Assembly: GCA_015143295.1 (NCBI GenBank)
Contig: CM026568.1
Coordinates: 36,030,441-36,094,440, forward strand
Direction of reading: 5' to 3'
DNA length: 64,000 nt
Source: Tetracentron sinense
Taxonomy: Eukaryota; Streptophyta; Magnoliopsida; Trochodendrales; Trochodendraceae
How positions within the stretch are numbered: the first letter of the stretch is position 1; each line of letters opens with the position of its first letter. The position numbers and the translations under genes are program-made. Below the pieces are notes generated by a model that saw nothing but the letters and a program-made list of their open reading frames with translations, had not been told where the DNA came from and did no database searches. This document shows positions 22,374 to 33,778 of the stretch, in pieces.

Positions 22374-23014
22374 CTAGCGGGTGGCACGTGCGCTGCACAT
22401 GAGAGTGAGGAGAAGGAGTTAACCACAGTTAATAAGAGTTAAAAGGGACACGTGTTAACCCGCTAGTGCGATTGAACTCGCTAGTGGCACGTGCAATGCA
22501 CGTGAGAGCGAGTGGAAGGAGTTAACCATAGTTAATAGGAGTTAAAAGGGACACGTGTTAACCCACGAGTGCGATTGAACTCTCCTCGAGTTCAATCGCG
22601 ATTGGCTATGATTCTAAATAGATAGATGAGCAAGGGTTAGTTTGGGAATTAAATTAAAACATTAAATCAAAGGCAAGGGGTATGTTTTTATATATAAGGG
22701 TAGTTTGAGAATTTTGGAAAAATCATCTACGCATCTCACATTATCTTCCTTACTTTTATAATGGGAGAGGCAGGTGTAGCCTGAATATTCCAAAATTCCT
22801 AAACTACCCTTATATAAAATAAAATTTTGATTTAATGTTTTACTTTAATTCCCAAACTATCCTCATCTATCTATTTAAATAATAGAATCACGATTGAACT
22901 TGGGGAGAGTTCAATCGCACCCACGGGTTAACACGTGTCCCTTTTAACTCCTATATTAACTGTGGTTAACTCCTTCCCCTTGCCCTCATGTGCATCGCCC
23001 GTGCCACCCGCTAG
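22374..23014. mobile_element. Head-to-head pair of Helitron-like units
   Basis: A 641-bp inverted structure. The outer ends are CTAGCGGGTGGCACG on the left and CGTGCCACCCGCTAG on the right, each followed outward by T on its own strand. CTAG|T is the Helitron 3' end, preceded by a GC-rich hairpin region. The right half starts near 22745 with a TTATAATGGGAGAGGC motif also found at 63660 in a unit not paired with an inverted partner. The left half repeats its 3' region twice (22376 and 22476). The alternative is one foldback MITE with long inverted repeats and a TA target site. Confidence 0.6.
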
Positions 23015-24431
23015 TAATAATAAAGAAAGATATAGGGTTTACAAAGCGTCTCTCTATCACACAAACCCCCCCTAAAGCCATTTCTATTTCCACCGCTGAA
23101 ATCTCATGATGATTCATCCATTATGCAATACCTCTATACCCATTATGCAATACCACTATACTAGAAACATAAATCTTTATATATCCATTTTCCCTAATAC
23201 CAGAATGGTTTATTTGGATCTTTGTTCTCCAATTTTGTGCAGGGCGGTTAGGAGAAGAATCCACTGTCGAGCCTTAAAATTGAGGTTCAATAGCAGCATG
23301 GTCACCCATTGTATGAGGCTTAGAGTAGGAGCTGCATTTAAGTCAAGCTGGCTCGTAAAGTCAGCTCGACTTGATCAAACGGAGCTCAAGTTAGCATTTC
23401 AGACACGAGTCAAGCGCTTATGTGAGCTCAAATGTTTAATCAAGGCAATCTCAAGCCAGCTTTATTTGAGCTCGAGTGCGTAGTTGAGAATTGAAGGAAA
23501 CAAGTACTTAGAATTTCCAGTCATGAATATCCCACCTGGTTCTTTGAATTTAGACTCCCGTAAAGTTGTTGGGGTACCGTTGCTTTAGCTTTGCCAGCAC
23601 AAATCAGAGAGCAAAATGTGATTTTAAACTCAAGATGATCCTTCTATAACTTACAAGTACGATTGGGAAAAGGATAGTCTGTCTTTACTTCAGTTTCTGA
23701 ATTCAAACCTGATGATATATGATATGAGTGTATGTATTGCAAATGTGAGTGGTGAATGTGGGCAGGGGGCAAATGGAGCACCATTGACCCCGTTTTGACA
23801 GACATGCCGCTGCCAAACTAGACGGGTTCCCCATCTCCCTTAAAGTTCGGTTTCTTTCGTGATCCAGTTCGTCGATCCAAGAGCATAGTTGCTTAAAAAC
23901 TAAATTAGTAGACTACTATGGATAATTTTATCAGCAGACTGCCACTTAGATAATGCGACTTATCATTTAAGTATATTTGATCTTTGCTAGTTGCCATCTA
24001 TACCAGCAAGAAGAATACTAAAATATAAAACCGAGTAATTTGGTTTGGTCTTGTAGTGAGCTCTTATATACTGTGTAATTAGTGCTTAAGAGGTAGATGC
24101 ATTTGTGTCCGCTATTACAGTATATATGAAGCGGGCTGATATAAACATAGTTGATAAGATGATTACACTGTTTTCTAGTTGTGAGTGCTAATGATAATAA
24201 GATAGCTAAGACTAGTGCAAGTGTCAGGACTAATTGATCTAGTTATCAACCAAAATTACAAGAATCCAACACTCTTGAAAATTAAAAAGACAGAAATCAG
24301 TAATGACCATCACTCTCACTAATTGATCCATAGAATCAGTCAGGCTACACAAGGTACAACTAATTCATAGCAATAAAATTTGGTACAACCGATGGTACAT
24401 ACCTCTCCAAGTGAATGCAGTGGAGGTGCAT
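23015..24431. other. Intergenic between DUF2828 gene and AFB2
   Basis: No supported gene. The 125-codon frame at 23106-23483 is rich in GAGCTC/CTCGA-like motifs in its second half and resembles no known protein. The part nearest 24431 should hold the 3' UTR of the minus-strand AFB2-like gene. Confidence 0.45.
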
Positions 24432-27216
24432 TTATAAGTTCCATACAAAATCTGGGGCATCTCTCCTGGGTCCATCCAGGGTTCGGTACAGGTACATCTT
24501 CTCCACTTTCAGACTATCATCAAGGTTCTCCTCCATCTGATCCTTTTCGTTTATGATCTCCACGTTAAGCATCGGCATCTTCTTCGCGAGCACCTTGCAG
24601 CCACCAAGAGTAACTTCGCATGCTGACATCCAAAGGGATCGCATTGTTTCATACTTCCCCACATCCATTAAAAGTGCAGCATCACCGAAGGGACAATCCC
24701 TAATCTCCAACTTGCGAAGGTTTTTGCATCCATTTAACACATATAGCATTCCTTTATCGCCTTCCCCGGCAAATGCAATCGAAAGCATCTCTAGTTGCTC
24801 AGCATACATTCCAATGTAATGGAAAACCTGGTCAGTTAGAAGGCCAGAAAGAGACAAACGCCTGAGGCCTTTACATGACTGAACAATGGCCCCAAAGCCC
24901 TCATCCAATGGCTGCAAAGTCAGATGGTCTGCTCTGGTTGGGTCAAGGATGCATAATCTAAAGAGGGTGAAATTGGGGCAGTTCTTGGCAACAGTTATGA
25001 GGGCAGCATTTGTCATCTGCTGGCAGAAGTATAACAACGAATGGAGCTTCAGGCAACCCTTGGATATAGCAACAAGGCCTTCTTCTGTTACGGCTGCATT
25101 CCCCACACCATAGAGATCAGATGGGAACACCCTTAATTCTTGCAGTTCTTTACAAGTGGAAGCTACTACTTCTAGCCCTTCGTCTCCAATAAAATCCAAT
25201 ATCTGCCAAGATTATGGGAACTTTAGTCATCTGTATCGATATAAATATAAACGAGGAGAATTATAGAAAACATGAGTTAAGAGGTCAGACCCATAGGCGT
25301 TGCAGTTTCCAGCAATGGTGAATTAGCTTGATGAGATCTGTATCACGAATCCCTGACGCATAGCTCAGGTTCAAGGAAGTCAGGTTCAAGCACATAGGGT
25401 AAATGGCTGGTAGACAGTGAGGAGAAACCTCCAGAAACCCTGACAAGCTCCTGACGGATTTACAGTTCAGGACAGTGTTGACTAGCTTGATATAGGGTTC
25501 AGAATTCGGATCCTTAACATAAGATCCTGTGCCTAAGTCCTCCAGTTGAGGTGCTCGCAGAAGAATTTTCTGGAGCATATCAAGGGGCACTGTGCGGTTT
25601 AACCTCAGGCTCCTGAGATTTGGACATCTAGCCACGAGTCTCTCAAGAGCCACCAAATTCACTTCTCCTTTGAGGCATGCAAAATTCAGGGAAATGAGTG
25701 AAGTGCAGCTGTCAGGAAAGCAGCTAAGCCACTGGCCCCTGTGATCCTCAACTTCGTTTTCTTGCAAGTCCAGCTCCCTAAGAAGCCTGCAAATTGTTAG
25801 GAAAAAAAATCAACACAGATTAACGTCTTACAGTAAAGTCATTTGTAATCAGGAGACTTCATTTTGCTGCCAAACTCCATCCAAGTTCCACACCACAGGG
25901 GAAATATCTTTTTAACATGTTGACAGACATACAATCCGCAGGAATCAGGTAAGAGTCTTTCAAAATTGATAAACACCATAAATATAATCATGTATCAGCC
26001 ATTAATTAGGTACACCTACCATTAATTTATGGATTCCATGTTGTCCAACCAATGGACCAGCTCATGTATTACATATCTCCCCAATATCACAACTAATCTT
26101 GACTGTTCAATCAATTAACTTCCCGAGGGCGGGCCATTTCTTGAAACCATCCCAGTGACTGTCTAAAATCAAGCTAACAACTTAGATGATTAGGATCATC
26201 AGATCAGTATGCTTTTGGGGCTATGGTCCATCCACCAATTGATATACATCAATTGGAAGGTATATACTGACGGTTAAATGTATCACATCAATTCGAAGGT
26301 ATAAATTAACGGTTCAAGGGTTAAGCAGACTACACCATTTACCATATATATATATATATATAACAAGCTAGAATCACACCCATTTTCCTAATTTTTCAAC
26401 CAACTAACTCTCTGAGTGCCATTTCTGGCAAACTCAGTGACAGTCCAAAATCAAGCTAACAACTTAGATGTTTAGTATCATCTACGATACAGTGCAAGAC
26501 TCTCACAGAAACCCATCTACCGATAAATTGAAATCCAGAAAGGAACAAAAAAAAAAAAAGAATAACAAAAGTCAAATACACACACACACACAAAAAACAG
26601 CAGCCACAGCAGATGTTCTTTTCCTCAAGCAAAATAGAAATAGAAATAGACAAAAAAAAAAAACAGATGTTATTTTCCTTCTAAAAAAAGCTAGAACACA
26701 AAGAAGGAATAATGTAAATACGAAGAGCACCAAAACAAAGCCAAAAACACATAATGTCTCTTACCTGCAATTTGCAGCGATGGCTGCGAGGCCGTCCGTG
26801 CTGAACCCTTCACAGCTGACAAGAACCAGAGACTTAAAATTGGGGAAAGAGCGAGAAAGCAGCTCCAGGCTCTCGTCAGAGACAACCATCCTCTTCAACC
26901 TGAGCTCCTCTAGTCCTGAATAGCTCTTTGCCATGGCCTCAATCCAGGGATAAAAGAAACCTCCCCAATCATGAGGAACCAGATTGAAATCTGCAAAATG
27001 CGGCTTTCCTTTCAAGATAAGAGCCCTAACCCTCGGAAACCTCGCGATTAATCTCTCCGGCCTAACAGCATAACAATTCCCTATAAAAACCCTCTGCCTG
27101 CTCCATCTGTCCACCCTAAACCAAGACTTGCAGACCAGAGAGACGGCATTCCGGTCTCGGTTCGACGAGAGGAAATCAAAGACGGGCTCCAAAACCTCTT
27201 CAGGGAAATAATTCAT
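24432..27216 (-). CDS. AFB2: Auxin receptor F-box protein, AFB2/AFB3 clade
   Basis: Three exons: 27216-26765, 25786-25291 and 25202-24432, joined through a 978-bp intron (AG|GTAAGA, phase 2) and an 88-bp intron (TGG|GTCTGA, phase 0), giving 572 residues, the usual TIR1/AFB length. The F-box is at about 1-45 ([16 protein letters not shown]), followed by leucine-rich repeats with an AFB2-like sequence throughout. Auxin-pocket residues align with TIR1: H73 and F77 in KPHFADF (TIR1 H78, F82), R398 in FRLCIL (R403) and S433 in RLSLSG (S438). The protein should be the substrate receptor of a nuclear SCF ubiquitin ligase in which auxin bridges it to Aux/IAA repressors, causing their degradation. The miR393 site in exon 3 is intact, so post-transcriptional control is likely. 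Residues such as [24 protein letters not shown] and the terminal DAPDFVWNL place it with AFB2/AFB3 rather than TIR1/AFB1. There are no disruptions. Confidence 0.97.
24629..24650 (-). promoter_or_regulatory. miR393 target site in AFB2 exon 3
   Basis: The plus strand reads TCCAAAGGGATCGCATTG followed by TTTC, identical to the first 18 bases of miR393 (UCCAAAGGGAUCGCAUUGAUCC). The minus-strand mRNA is therefore perfectly complementary through the seed and the cleavage position. It lies in the codons for ETMRSLWMS, the conserved site in TIR1/AFB genes. Confidence 0.95.
25787..26764 (-). other. AFB2 intron 1 with internal direct repeat
   Basis: The intron contains a diverged direct repeat: about 26110-26205 and about 26395-26490 both read CAGTGAC.GTC.AAAATCAAGC then TAACAACTTAGATG. 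Between them are a TA run (26345-26363) and paired sequences around ATCAATT(G/C)GAAGGTATA. A CA run is at 26579-26592. No gene lies inside. Confidence 0.7.
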
Positions 27217-28517
27217 CTTTCAAACCAGAAGAACAAATAACCGATACAGCTTTAGAGAGTTCGATTCTTGCTCGATGCTTGGATTTAGCTTTCAGAGCTC
27301 TAAATATCAACAGAAACAGCTAAGAATATCAAGATCCAGCCATTGAAACCCTCACCGACTCGATTCAACAAGCTTAGATACACTTAAATAGAGAAGATCT
27401 TGGAAAGAAAATCGAGCAATCTAACTAGATCTTCCCCATATAATAAGCTCTAATAACTGAAAATTTTCATCGATGAAACCAGATCTACAAATCTAAATCT
27501 ACTAGAGATTACAGAAAAATAGTTATAAAAATGAATTCTCACATATCCACTCTAAGATTAGATCAACATCAAGAGGGAGAAAAAAATCCATGGAAAAGTA
27601 ACTAAAAAGGAAAAAAAAATTGTTTTTTTTCCCAGTTATCGTCCACGAATCAAAAAAAGATGATTACAGCGATGAAAAACCTTCAGAAAAGGGTGAAATT
27701 CATAGATCTGAGTCTCAGAAATTTCCATAATCGAAAAAAAAAAAAAAAAAAGGTAGAGAAATCGAAATCAGATTCAAATCAAATAAATTACAAAATAAAG
27801 AAAGGGAAGGAACCCTCCTTGATCAGGAAATAAAAACCCCTCCCCTCTCTCTCTTATCTTTCGCTTGCTCTCTCTCTCTCTCTCTCCTTCTTTCTTTCTC
27901 TCTCACTCCAGACTCAAGTTAAAGCAAACTCAGAAAACAGACCTCTATACTAACCGTGGTTGCAATTTCAAGTCATGCATCTATCCATGGTTAGAATCCT
28001 TAGAAGATCTGACGGTTCCTGTGGCGTTAATGGGTGACTTGGTGGAATCCAAACCGTTGACTAATGACCTGTAGTGTCGCATGCATGTGTCCTTATCTCT
28101 GGTGTCGAAAGGAGCCTGAGAAATCCACAAGCTATCAGTGCAAAAAAGGAGCAGATAAGCATTGGAGTTGTTATGAAATTGGCATTGGAGTTGAGATGAA
28201 ATTACGAAAAAACTTCATCTCAGGATAGAAATTGAGTGTCAGAAATTTTCTTTTTCTTTCAGGATAACAGAGTCATGACCTTTTAATGATTAGGAAATTC
28301 AGTAAGAAAATGATTTTGACAAAATCTAAGACCTGCTTTAATGCTTAGTAAATAGAAGGAAATTGAATGACTTGGCGTTGTAGATTCTGTGTTGTAGCGT
28401 GTTGACAGTTGAACGCCGGACGTAAGGTGGGGTCTATCAATACCCACACTCCTCAACACATCTCATACACCATGCAAGGAATGAAACCTAACATCTCCAC
28501 CAGAGATATACGGGATC
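27217..28517. other. AFB2 5' UTR and promoter region
   Basis: Upstream of the minus-strand ATG there is no coding sequence. A CT run at about 27867-27889 is a GA run on the gene's own strand, common in plant 5' UTRs and near transcription starts. Poly-A tracts are at about 27610 and 27736-27753. The start site is not determinable. Confidence 0.45.
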
Positions 28518-28729
28518 GGATTGGATCTTGGCTCTCGCCAAACCAAAACCATCCTGCCTAAGCGCAGGCTTAACATTTGACGATAAAAAAAACAGAAAGA
28601 AGATATCAAATTGAGAGAAGTCAAAAATAAAAAAGGGGAAAGTGAATGATATCTCTTTTGTTTTTTATCACCACATGTCACTCGCTGCACACCGTATAGT
28701 GTTGGTCTAGTGAGAGCTAGATCAAATCC
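28518..28729. mobile_element. MITE, third copy of the 8662 family
   Basis: A 212-bp element with terminal inverted repeats GGATTGGATCTTGGCTCTCG and ...GTGAGAGCTAGATCAAATCC, and the same ATCACCACATGTCAC block as the copies in the tandem duplication. Confidence 0.6.
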
Positions 28730-30081
28730 AATCCCAAGATACACACAGCTACTGCCACAAGCCAATCATGAGTGTCGCAGTGTTTTGTTATGTGAAGTAT
28801 TTCCATGTATTCCATCTAAATGGTGGGGTACCTCATCTATGGGCACCGTCTTGTTTCAATTGAATTGATAGAAATTTAGGTTTGAAGTTTAGGTGTTACT
28901 TTACTTCTTTGAGAAAAAAAAAGGATTTAGATAGAAGTTTCTCTAAAATAATATTGATTTCCTCTTGCAGGCCACCCAAACGAAATAGAAGAGTGCTAGA
29001 CAATAGCAAAAATTTTCTAAACCCTCATAGTTGGTACAAAAAAAAAGTAGTGGGGTACTAGGCCCAATAAGCAGAATTCAAAAAAAAAAAAAAATCCAAA
29101 CTCAATAAGCAGAATTAAAAAAAAAAATTCACGGTAGGCTTACTATTCAATAGGTTAAAAACAAAGACTTCGAAACATGAATTAATTAGTGTCTCAAGGT
29201 AACATCAAAAATTAGTAACACTTGTCGTTGCCACCGTAAGAGATTAGAAATTTGTGGAGACGAGCTTGCCTTTCTCAAAGAAATGTCATATTGGCATTTG
29301 AGATGTTTAATTTACTGCAAGTTTGATTAGGAATAGTTGTTTATACCCAAATCCTACTAATAATCTTACACTCCTACATCATGACAATCAATCAATGGTC
29401 CACTAAATGAATGGTTAAGATTGTCAGATCGGATCGTGGGATTGCCAATCCAAGAGATATCAATCTACTGATCAATTTGTGGGTACATGTTCATCAATTC
29501 GAAGATGTGCAACCGAGTTCATACAGATCATCTCGTTGTGTCAGTCGGCCTGGCATCTATCCTCCATGACAAGAATAATAAGAGAGCAAACAATAATGTT
29601 TTCTTAAAGGAAAATGATACTTTTCACTCGCGTGTTTTGTCCAGCAGAATGTGCACACTTCTTTAAGCTGCCACGCGTTCATTTCAACACTCATTAACCT
29701 TCACTCACCCCAGAGTTATTAATCTAACCTTTAAAAAAAATACTAACTTTTGTATGACTAAGCATAATCACAATGGGAAAAAGACACGTGGTTGCTTGTA
29801 AGGGAAGAAAATTGTGTACTTCTAAAAAATATCCAAAATATTGGTTATGCGTTACCACCTAATTCTTCTTGAAATTATGTAATGTTTAAAGTTTTCTAAA
29901 CTTGTAATACGTGTCAATTTGTATATCACTTCTTGAAAAATAAAAACCAAAAGAAAATATAAAGAAACATATTTTAATATGGCTAAGACTAGAGTAGTGT
30001 TTGGTCTTGCAAAAAGTTTTTTTTTTAAATTTAAATGTAGTGTTTGGGACAAGGCCTCCGAGACTCTCTAAGCAATGCCAT
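28730..30081. other. No gene seen
   Basis: AT-rich sequence with poly-A/T runs and no supported coding region or element. Confidence 0.45.
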
Positions 30082-30301
30082 AAAAGTGGTCTTAGGCTAT
30101 CACAATATGTGCGACATGTGACGGGGAAGTTATTTCATTATTTCTCATGATTTTGAATGTTTCACACATTATGCAACATGTGGCAATAAAGTGGTAACAA
30201 AAAAGATAAGAGATTTTATGTGGGTAGAAGTTAAAATCATGATAAAAACTCTTTTTTATCGCTATATGTCGCACACATTATGGTAGTCCAATACCACTTT
30301 T
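30082..30301. mobile_element. 220-bp MITE with long inverted ends
   Basis: Left end AAAAGTGGTCTTAGGCTATC and right end ...TGGTAGTCCAATACCACTTTT are inverted repeats of about 40 bp with mismatches, both including ATGTGCGACAT/ATGTCGCACA. Target duplication not resolved. Confidence 0.65.
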
Positions 30302-30690
30302 CTGACATTTGCCCGAGAGATTCCGAGACCTGGGGACATGGTTGTTTTACCGTCGTAATTGTATAGTAAAAAGAGGATTACAGTGAGAAGACTCCGCGAG
30401 CGTGTTTTCCGGGATTCTCTGTTTTAGCCTTTGTCCTTAGTTATAGCTCGCCTACCCCTCAACTACAATTCCCCTCAATTACAATTTTCTCATTTTATCT
30501 GCTATTATGTATTTAATAATATAAGACTGGCCTTCTATCCCTCCATCCTCCACCCACTTCCTACTCCCTGTAGTGACTAGGTTGTTTTTAGGGCATGTTG
30601 GTTTGTGCTAGGACGCTTCATTTCTCATTTTTGATTAGGACTTTGCTACTTAAACCCCTAGGGCCGAGACTACCGAGATCATGTTCTAAA
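30302..30690. other. No gene seen
   Basis: AT-rich spacer between a MITE and the foldback at 30691; nothing recognisable. Confidence 0.4.
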
Positions 30691-30752
30691 AGCATGGGAT
30701 TTCAGGTGGGGCCCATTTATGTGAAATGGGCCCCACCTGAAATCCCATGCTC
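30691..30752. repeat. Foldback with 28-bp perfect arms
   Basis: AGCATGGGATTTCAGGTGGG and onward pairs perfectly over 28 bp with ...CCCACCTGAAATCCCATGCT across a six-base loop (TATGTG). Weaker pairing extends outward to about 30661 and 30785. It resembles a foldback MITE. Confidence 0.8.
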
Positions 30753-30935
30753 TAAGGAGCATGGTCTCGCCCTAAGAGGGTCTTAGAAGCATTATCCTTT
30801 TGATTATTTAGGGAAGTGATATACCTGATAAATGGGCCCCACCTGAAATCCCATGCTCTAAGGAGCATGGTCTCGCCCTAAGAGGGTCTTAGAAGCATTA
30901 TCCTTTTGATTATTTAGGGAAGTGATATACCTGAG
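30724..30935 (+). repeat. Exact 106-bp tandem duplication
   Basis: 30724-30829 and 30830-30935 read identically. The unit includes the right arm of the foldback plus 75 bases of flank. The lack of differences points to a recent event, or an assembly duplication. Confidence 0.92.
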
Positions 30936-31042
30936 GTAGATGTAGTGGGACTAAGCCTGATTAACCTTCATGAGCTACTTTAGGAAATGAAGAGCTAGGA
31001 ACCACTCTAGAGATAGTGGTTGCAAGTCTACGTGTAATGGGA

Positions 31043-31163
31043 GGCTTCGGATTACCTTTGGTGGATGCCCTAGATATGGTCCCCTTTCTATCGCCAAGTG
31101 CCCAATGATGTGTGGATACCCGAGGTCCCACCTGGGGGCATCCCCCAGAGGTAATCCGAAGCC
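31043..31163. mobile_element. Mutator-like MITE, 121 bp
   Basis: Terminal inverted repeats GGCTTCGGATTACC / GGTAATCCGAAGCC, flanked by a 9-bp direct repeat GTAATGGGA (31034-31042) and GTAATGGCA (31164-31172), one mismatch. Nine bases is the Mutator target duplication length. Confidence 0.75.
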
Positions 31164-31429
31164 GTAATGGCATGTCATGCTATTCCTAAGGGGAATGAAT
31201 ATGTGACACACACGTTTCTATGTTGAATATGTACTGTTCCAGTCAAATGTTGGGTATTTTGAGTGATCAGATGTGGACCATGCTCCACAAGTATGTGCCA
31301 TGTGGCATCTCCCATGGATTTGATTTCCTAGCTTTGATGTGGGCCACCCTTGAGGTGCCAATGTGTGATGGTGGTATAACTTATGAGTGTTTGTCTTTTT
31401 GGGTGTCTGGGCCGCTTAGAGCACCCGAC

Positions 31430-31575
31430 TAATCCAATAGGCACGTGCAGACCCCAATCACACGCATTAGGTAAGTAGGGATAAATCTTCAAAGGTGGCC
31501 AATAGGGGGAGAGAATCGAACTGAAGACCTCTACTTCCTGAGCCCTGGTCTTGGCCAGCACACCAAGCCCCCATT
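31430..31575 (-). mobile_element. SINE-like, tRNA-derived head
   Basis: On the minus strand it starts TGGGGGCTTGGTGTGCTGG and contains TTCAGTTCGATTCTC, a good Pol III box B. Ends approximate. Confidence 0.5.
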
Positions 31576-32161
31576 GGTTACCTTATGAGTCTTAAGCTCA
31601 AAAATATTTTTAAAACCCTAATTTGGTCTTGTGTTTGCCCATGGTTAAGAAATTGACTATAAAAATCTGAGAACATGTGGATTGTGGAGTAAGAGAACCT
31701 AAATTATTATATAAGAATGATTTGATGTTGATCATGGACCTTAGGTTTAATTTACTCAAGTGGAAGGTTTTCTAGGCTGGCTCTTTTGTCTGCATTAAGC
31801 TAATGTGGGCGCAAATTAACGACGATATGGGATGATGACGCAAATTCGATTTCTGACATTTTATCCAATGATGTGACATGTGAGGGGAATGGTTACCCTA
31901 AAAAAGGTGGTTAATTAATATAGTTTTAGTCCCACTTGAATATATTTACAAGGAGACTAACATGAAGGATAGTGAAAGTCATCAATATACTGTTTTAGAG
32001 GGTTTATCATCATTTCCATCCCCATATGCCCTCTTCCATCATTTGCTAGAATTGCGACCATGCCAAGTCTTTGAAGTAAGCTGATATCCTAATTTTAACC
32101 AAAGTTCATTGAAAAAAAAATGCATTTGTTGTACAAAACTGTCTCAGCATTTCGGAAAGAG
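31576..32161. other. No gene seen
   Basis: Unclassified sequence with no gene or defined repeat. Confidence 0.4.
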
Positions 32162-32340
32162 AAAAGATACCCACGCCTCTTGCGCCAGTGATTGGGTGTG
32201 GTCTCTCAATTGAGTCAATTGAGGGAGGTCTGGGGATCCAATCTCCCCGGGTAATGAGTCGCAAGAGCTCCAATCCCCAAGCTAACCACTAATCGTACCA
32301 ACACAGGTAGATGATATCTGAAGGAAAAAAATAAAAAACA
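32162..32340 (+). mobile_element. SINE, family 1, copy a
   Basis: Contains GGGGATCCAATCTCC (box B-like) and GCAAGAGCTCCAATCCCCAA, and ends in an A-rich tail (GAAGGAAAAAAATAAAAAAC). The same body occurs at 33590-33757 (inverted) and 36203-36372. Confidence 0.7.
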
Positions 32341-33062
32341 TTTCGAAAAGAATGATACCAACATTCATAAGGCATCCATTACGCATGGCGAGTCGTGGTC
32401 CTGTGCTACGACGTGTGAACATCGATCTTAATGGACTGTTAAATTGCGAGTTTGTTGCAATGATTATGAGGTATTGGCATGAAATTTGGATATCTACATT
32501 GAGCGTAGCAAACGCAAATTGCCATGTAGTTACACCATTAATGAACCTTGTCTCTATGTTTGTTATTCTCTGGCTGCACTGTTTAGCATCTAAATTAAAA
32601 TTGGAAGGTATAAAATGGAGGCTTTATTTGAAGTTTCAGGCGTATGGGACCACAAACACTTTGTAGACAGTCGTCTCAAGAAATGCGAGATCGTACAAAC
32701 TCGGAGGGGCAGGAGCTGTGACCACTGACTACATGAATGATAGATGGCATCCTCTGTGCACTAGTAGATATCATATTAGTTCAGGGATGGGTCCAGGCGG
32801 GGTCCAGTACATATCTAATGAGCTTCTATAGGCTTTATAAGGCCCATCATTAATTTTCCTTACTAATCAGAACCAAGCCAGACTGGAGCGTCAATCGGGT
32901 CCAATTATAATATCCCATTATTATGACCTATGAGCAGCGAAAACTGCCATCCTAGCCCTATCAATGATATAGGACTATGCCCTCCAAAAAAAATGATATA
33001 GGATTATAGGAGTCCGAAACTGGAAAGCCTAGGGTCGAACCGTGGTAAACCACCCCCATAGT
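32341..33062. other. No convincing gene
   Basis: A 104-codon open frame (32352-32666) has no motif I recognise and no splice or promoter context, so it is not called. The rest is unclassified. Confidence 0.4.
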
Positions 33063-33497
33063 TAGGGCTGTAAACGGATGCGGATATTATCCGTATCCGA
33101 ATCTGTTTAGTCGGATAATTATCCGTATAGGTATATGGCGAGGGGATTCGGATAGTAAAATAATATCCGTTTATAATTGGATACGGATTCGGATATTGTT
33201 ATATCCGATCCGATAAATATCCGTCCGATTATATAATATATATAAATAATATATTTTAAATTTATAAAATTAATATAACCTTTAAAATTTGTTTTTTAAA
33301 TAAAAATTTATATTTTTTAATTTTTTTAAAACTTAATCAGATAATTCGGATACTATTCGAATCCGGATATTTTAATCAGAGTCGGATACAGATATCATAT
33401 TTCATAATCCGCCGGATATTTATTCGGATTCGGATATCCGGATATATAATTGGATACAAATTCGGATATACCAATATCCGCTCCGTTTACAGCCCTA
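33063..33497. mobile_element. hAT-type MITE with ATCCG-repeat body
   Basis: A 435-bp element with inverted ends TAGGGCTGTAAACGGA / TCCGTTTACAGCCCTA and an exact 8-bp target duplication CCCATAGT (33055-33062, 33498-33505). The body is largely degenerate GGATAT/ATCCG words in both orientations. There is no transposase. Confidence 0.92.
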
Positions 33498-33589
33498 CCC
33501 ATAGTATATAAATAGTACAGAGCTGAGCCTGAATTTTAAAGGCCTTCTTATTTGAGAACCAAGACTAATAAGCACTGGCTCACCCCTCC

Positions 33590-33757
33590 ACTTTTTTTTT
33601 TTGGTTCGGAACTTCAGATATCATTTATCTACGTTAGTATGGTTAGTAGTTAGCTTGGGTATTGGAGCTCTTGCGACGACTCATACCTACGACTGCAGGG
33701 GAATTGGATCTCCAAATCTCCCTCCACTGAGAGGCCACACCACCACACCTTTCACTT
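33590..33757 (-). mobile_element. SINE, family 1, copy b
   Basis: Inverted copy of the sequence at 32162, with GGAGATCCAATTCCCC as box B-like motif and a poly-A tail (T run at about 33590-33602 on the plus strand). Confidence 0.7.
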
Positions 33758-33778
33758 ATATATATAATATATATTGCA

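Noticed and set aside
23106-23483. A 125-codon frame between the DUF2828 gene and AFB2
   Set aside because: The start is an ordinary AT-rich stretch and the end is built from CTCGAG/GAGCTC-like repeats; no domain or splice structure supports it.
32352-32666. A 104-codon open frame
   Set aside because: No recognisable motif, no homologous-looking block, no promoter or splice context, and repeats surround it.
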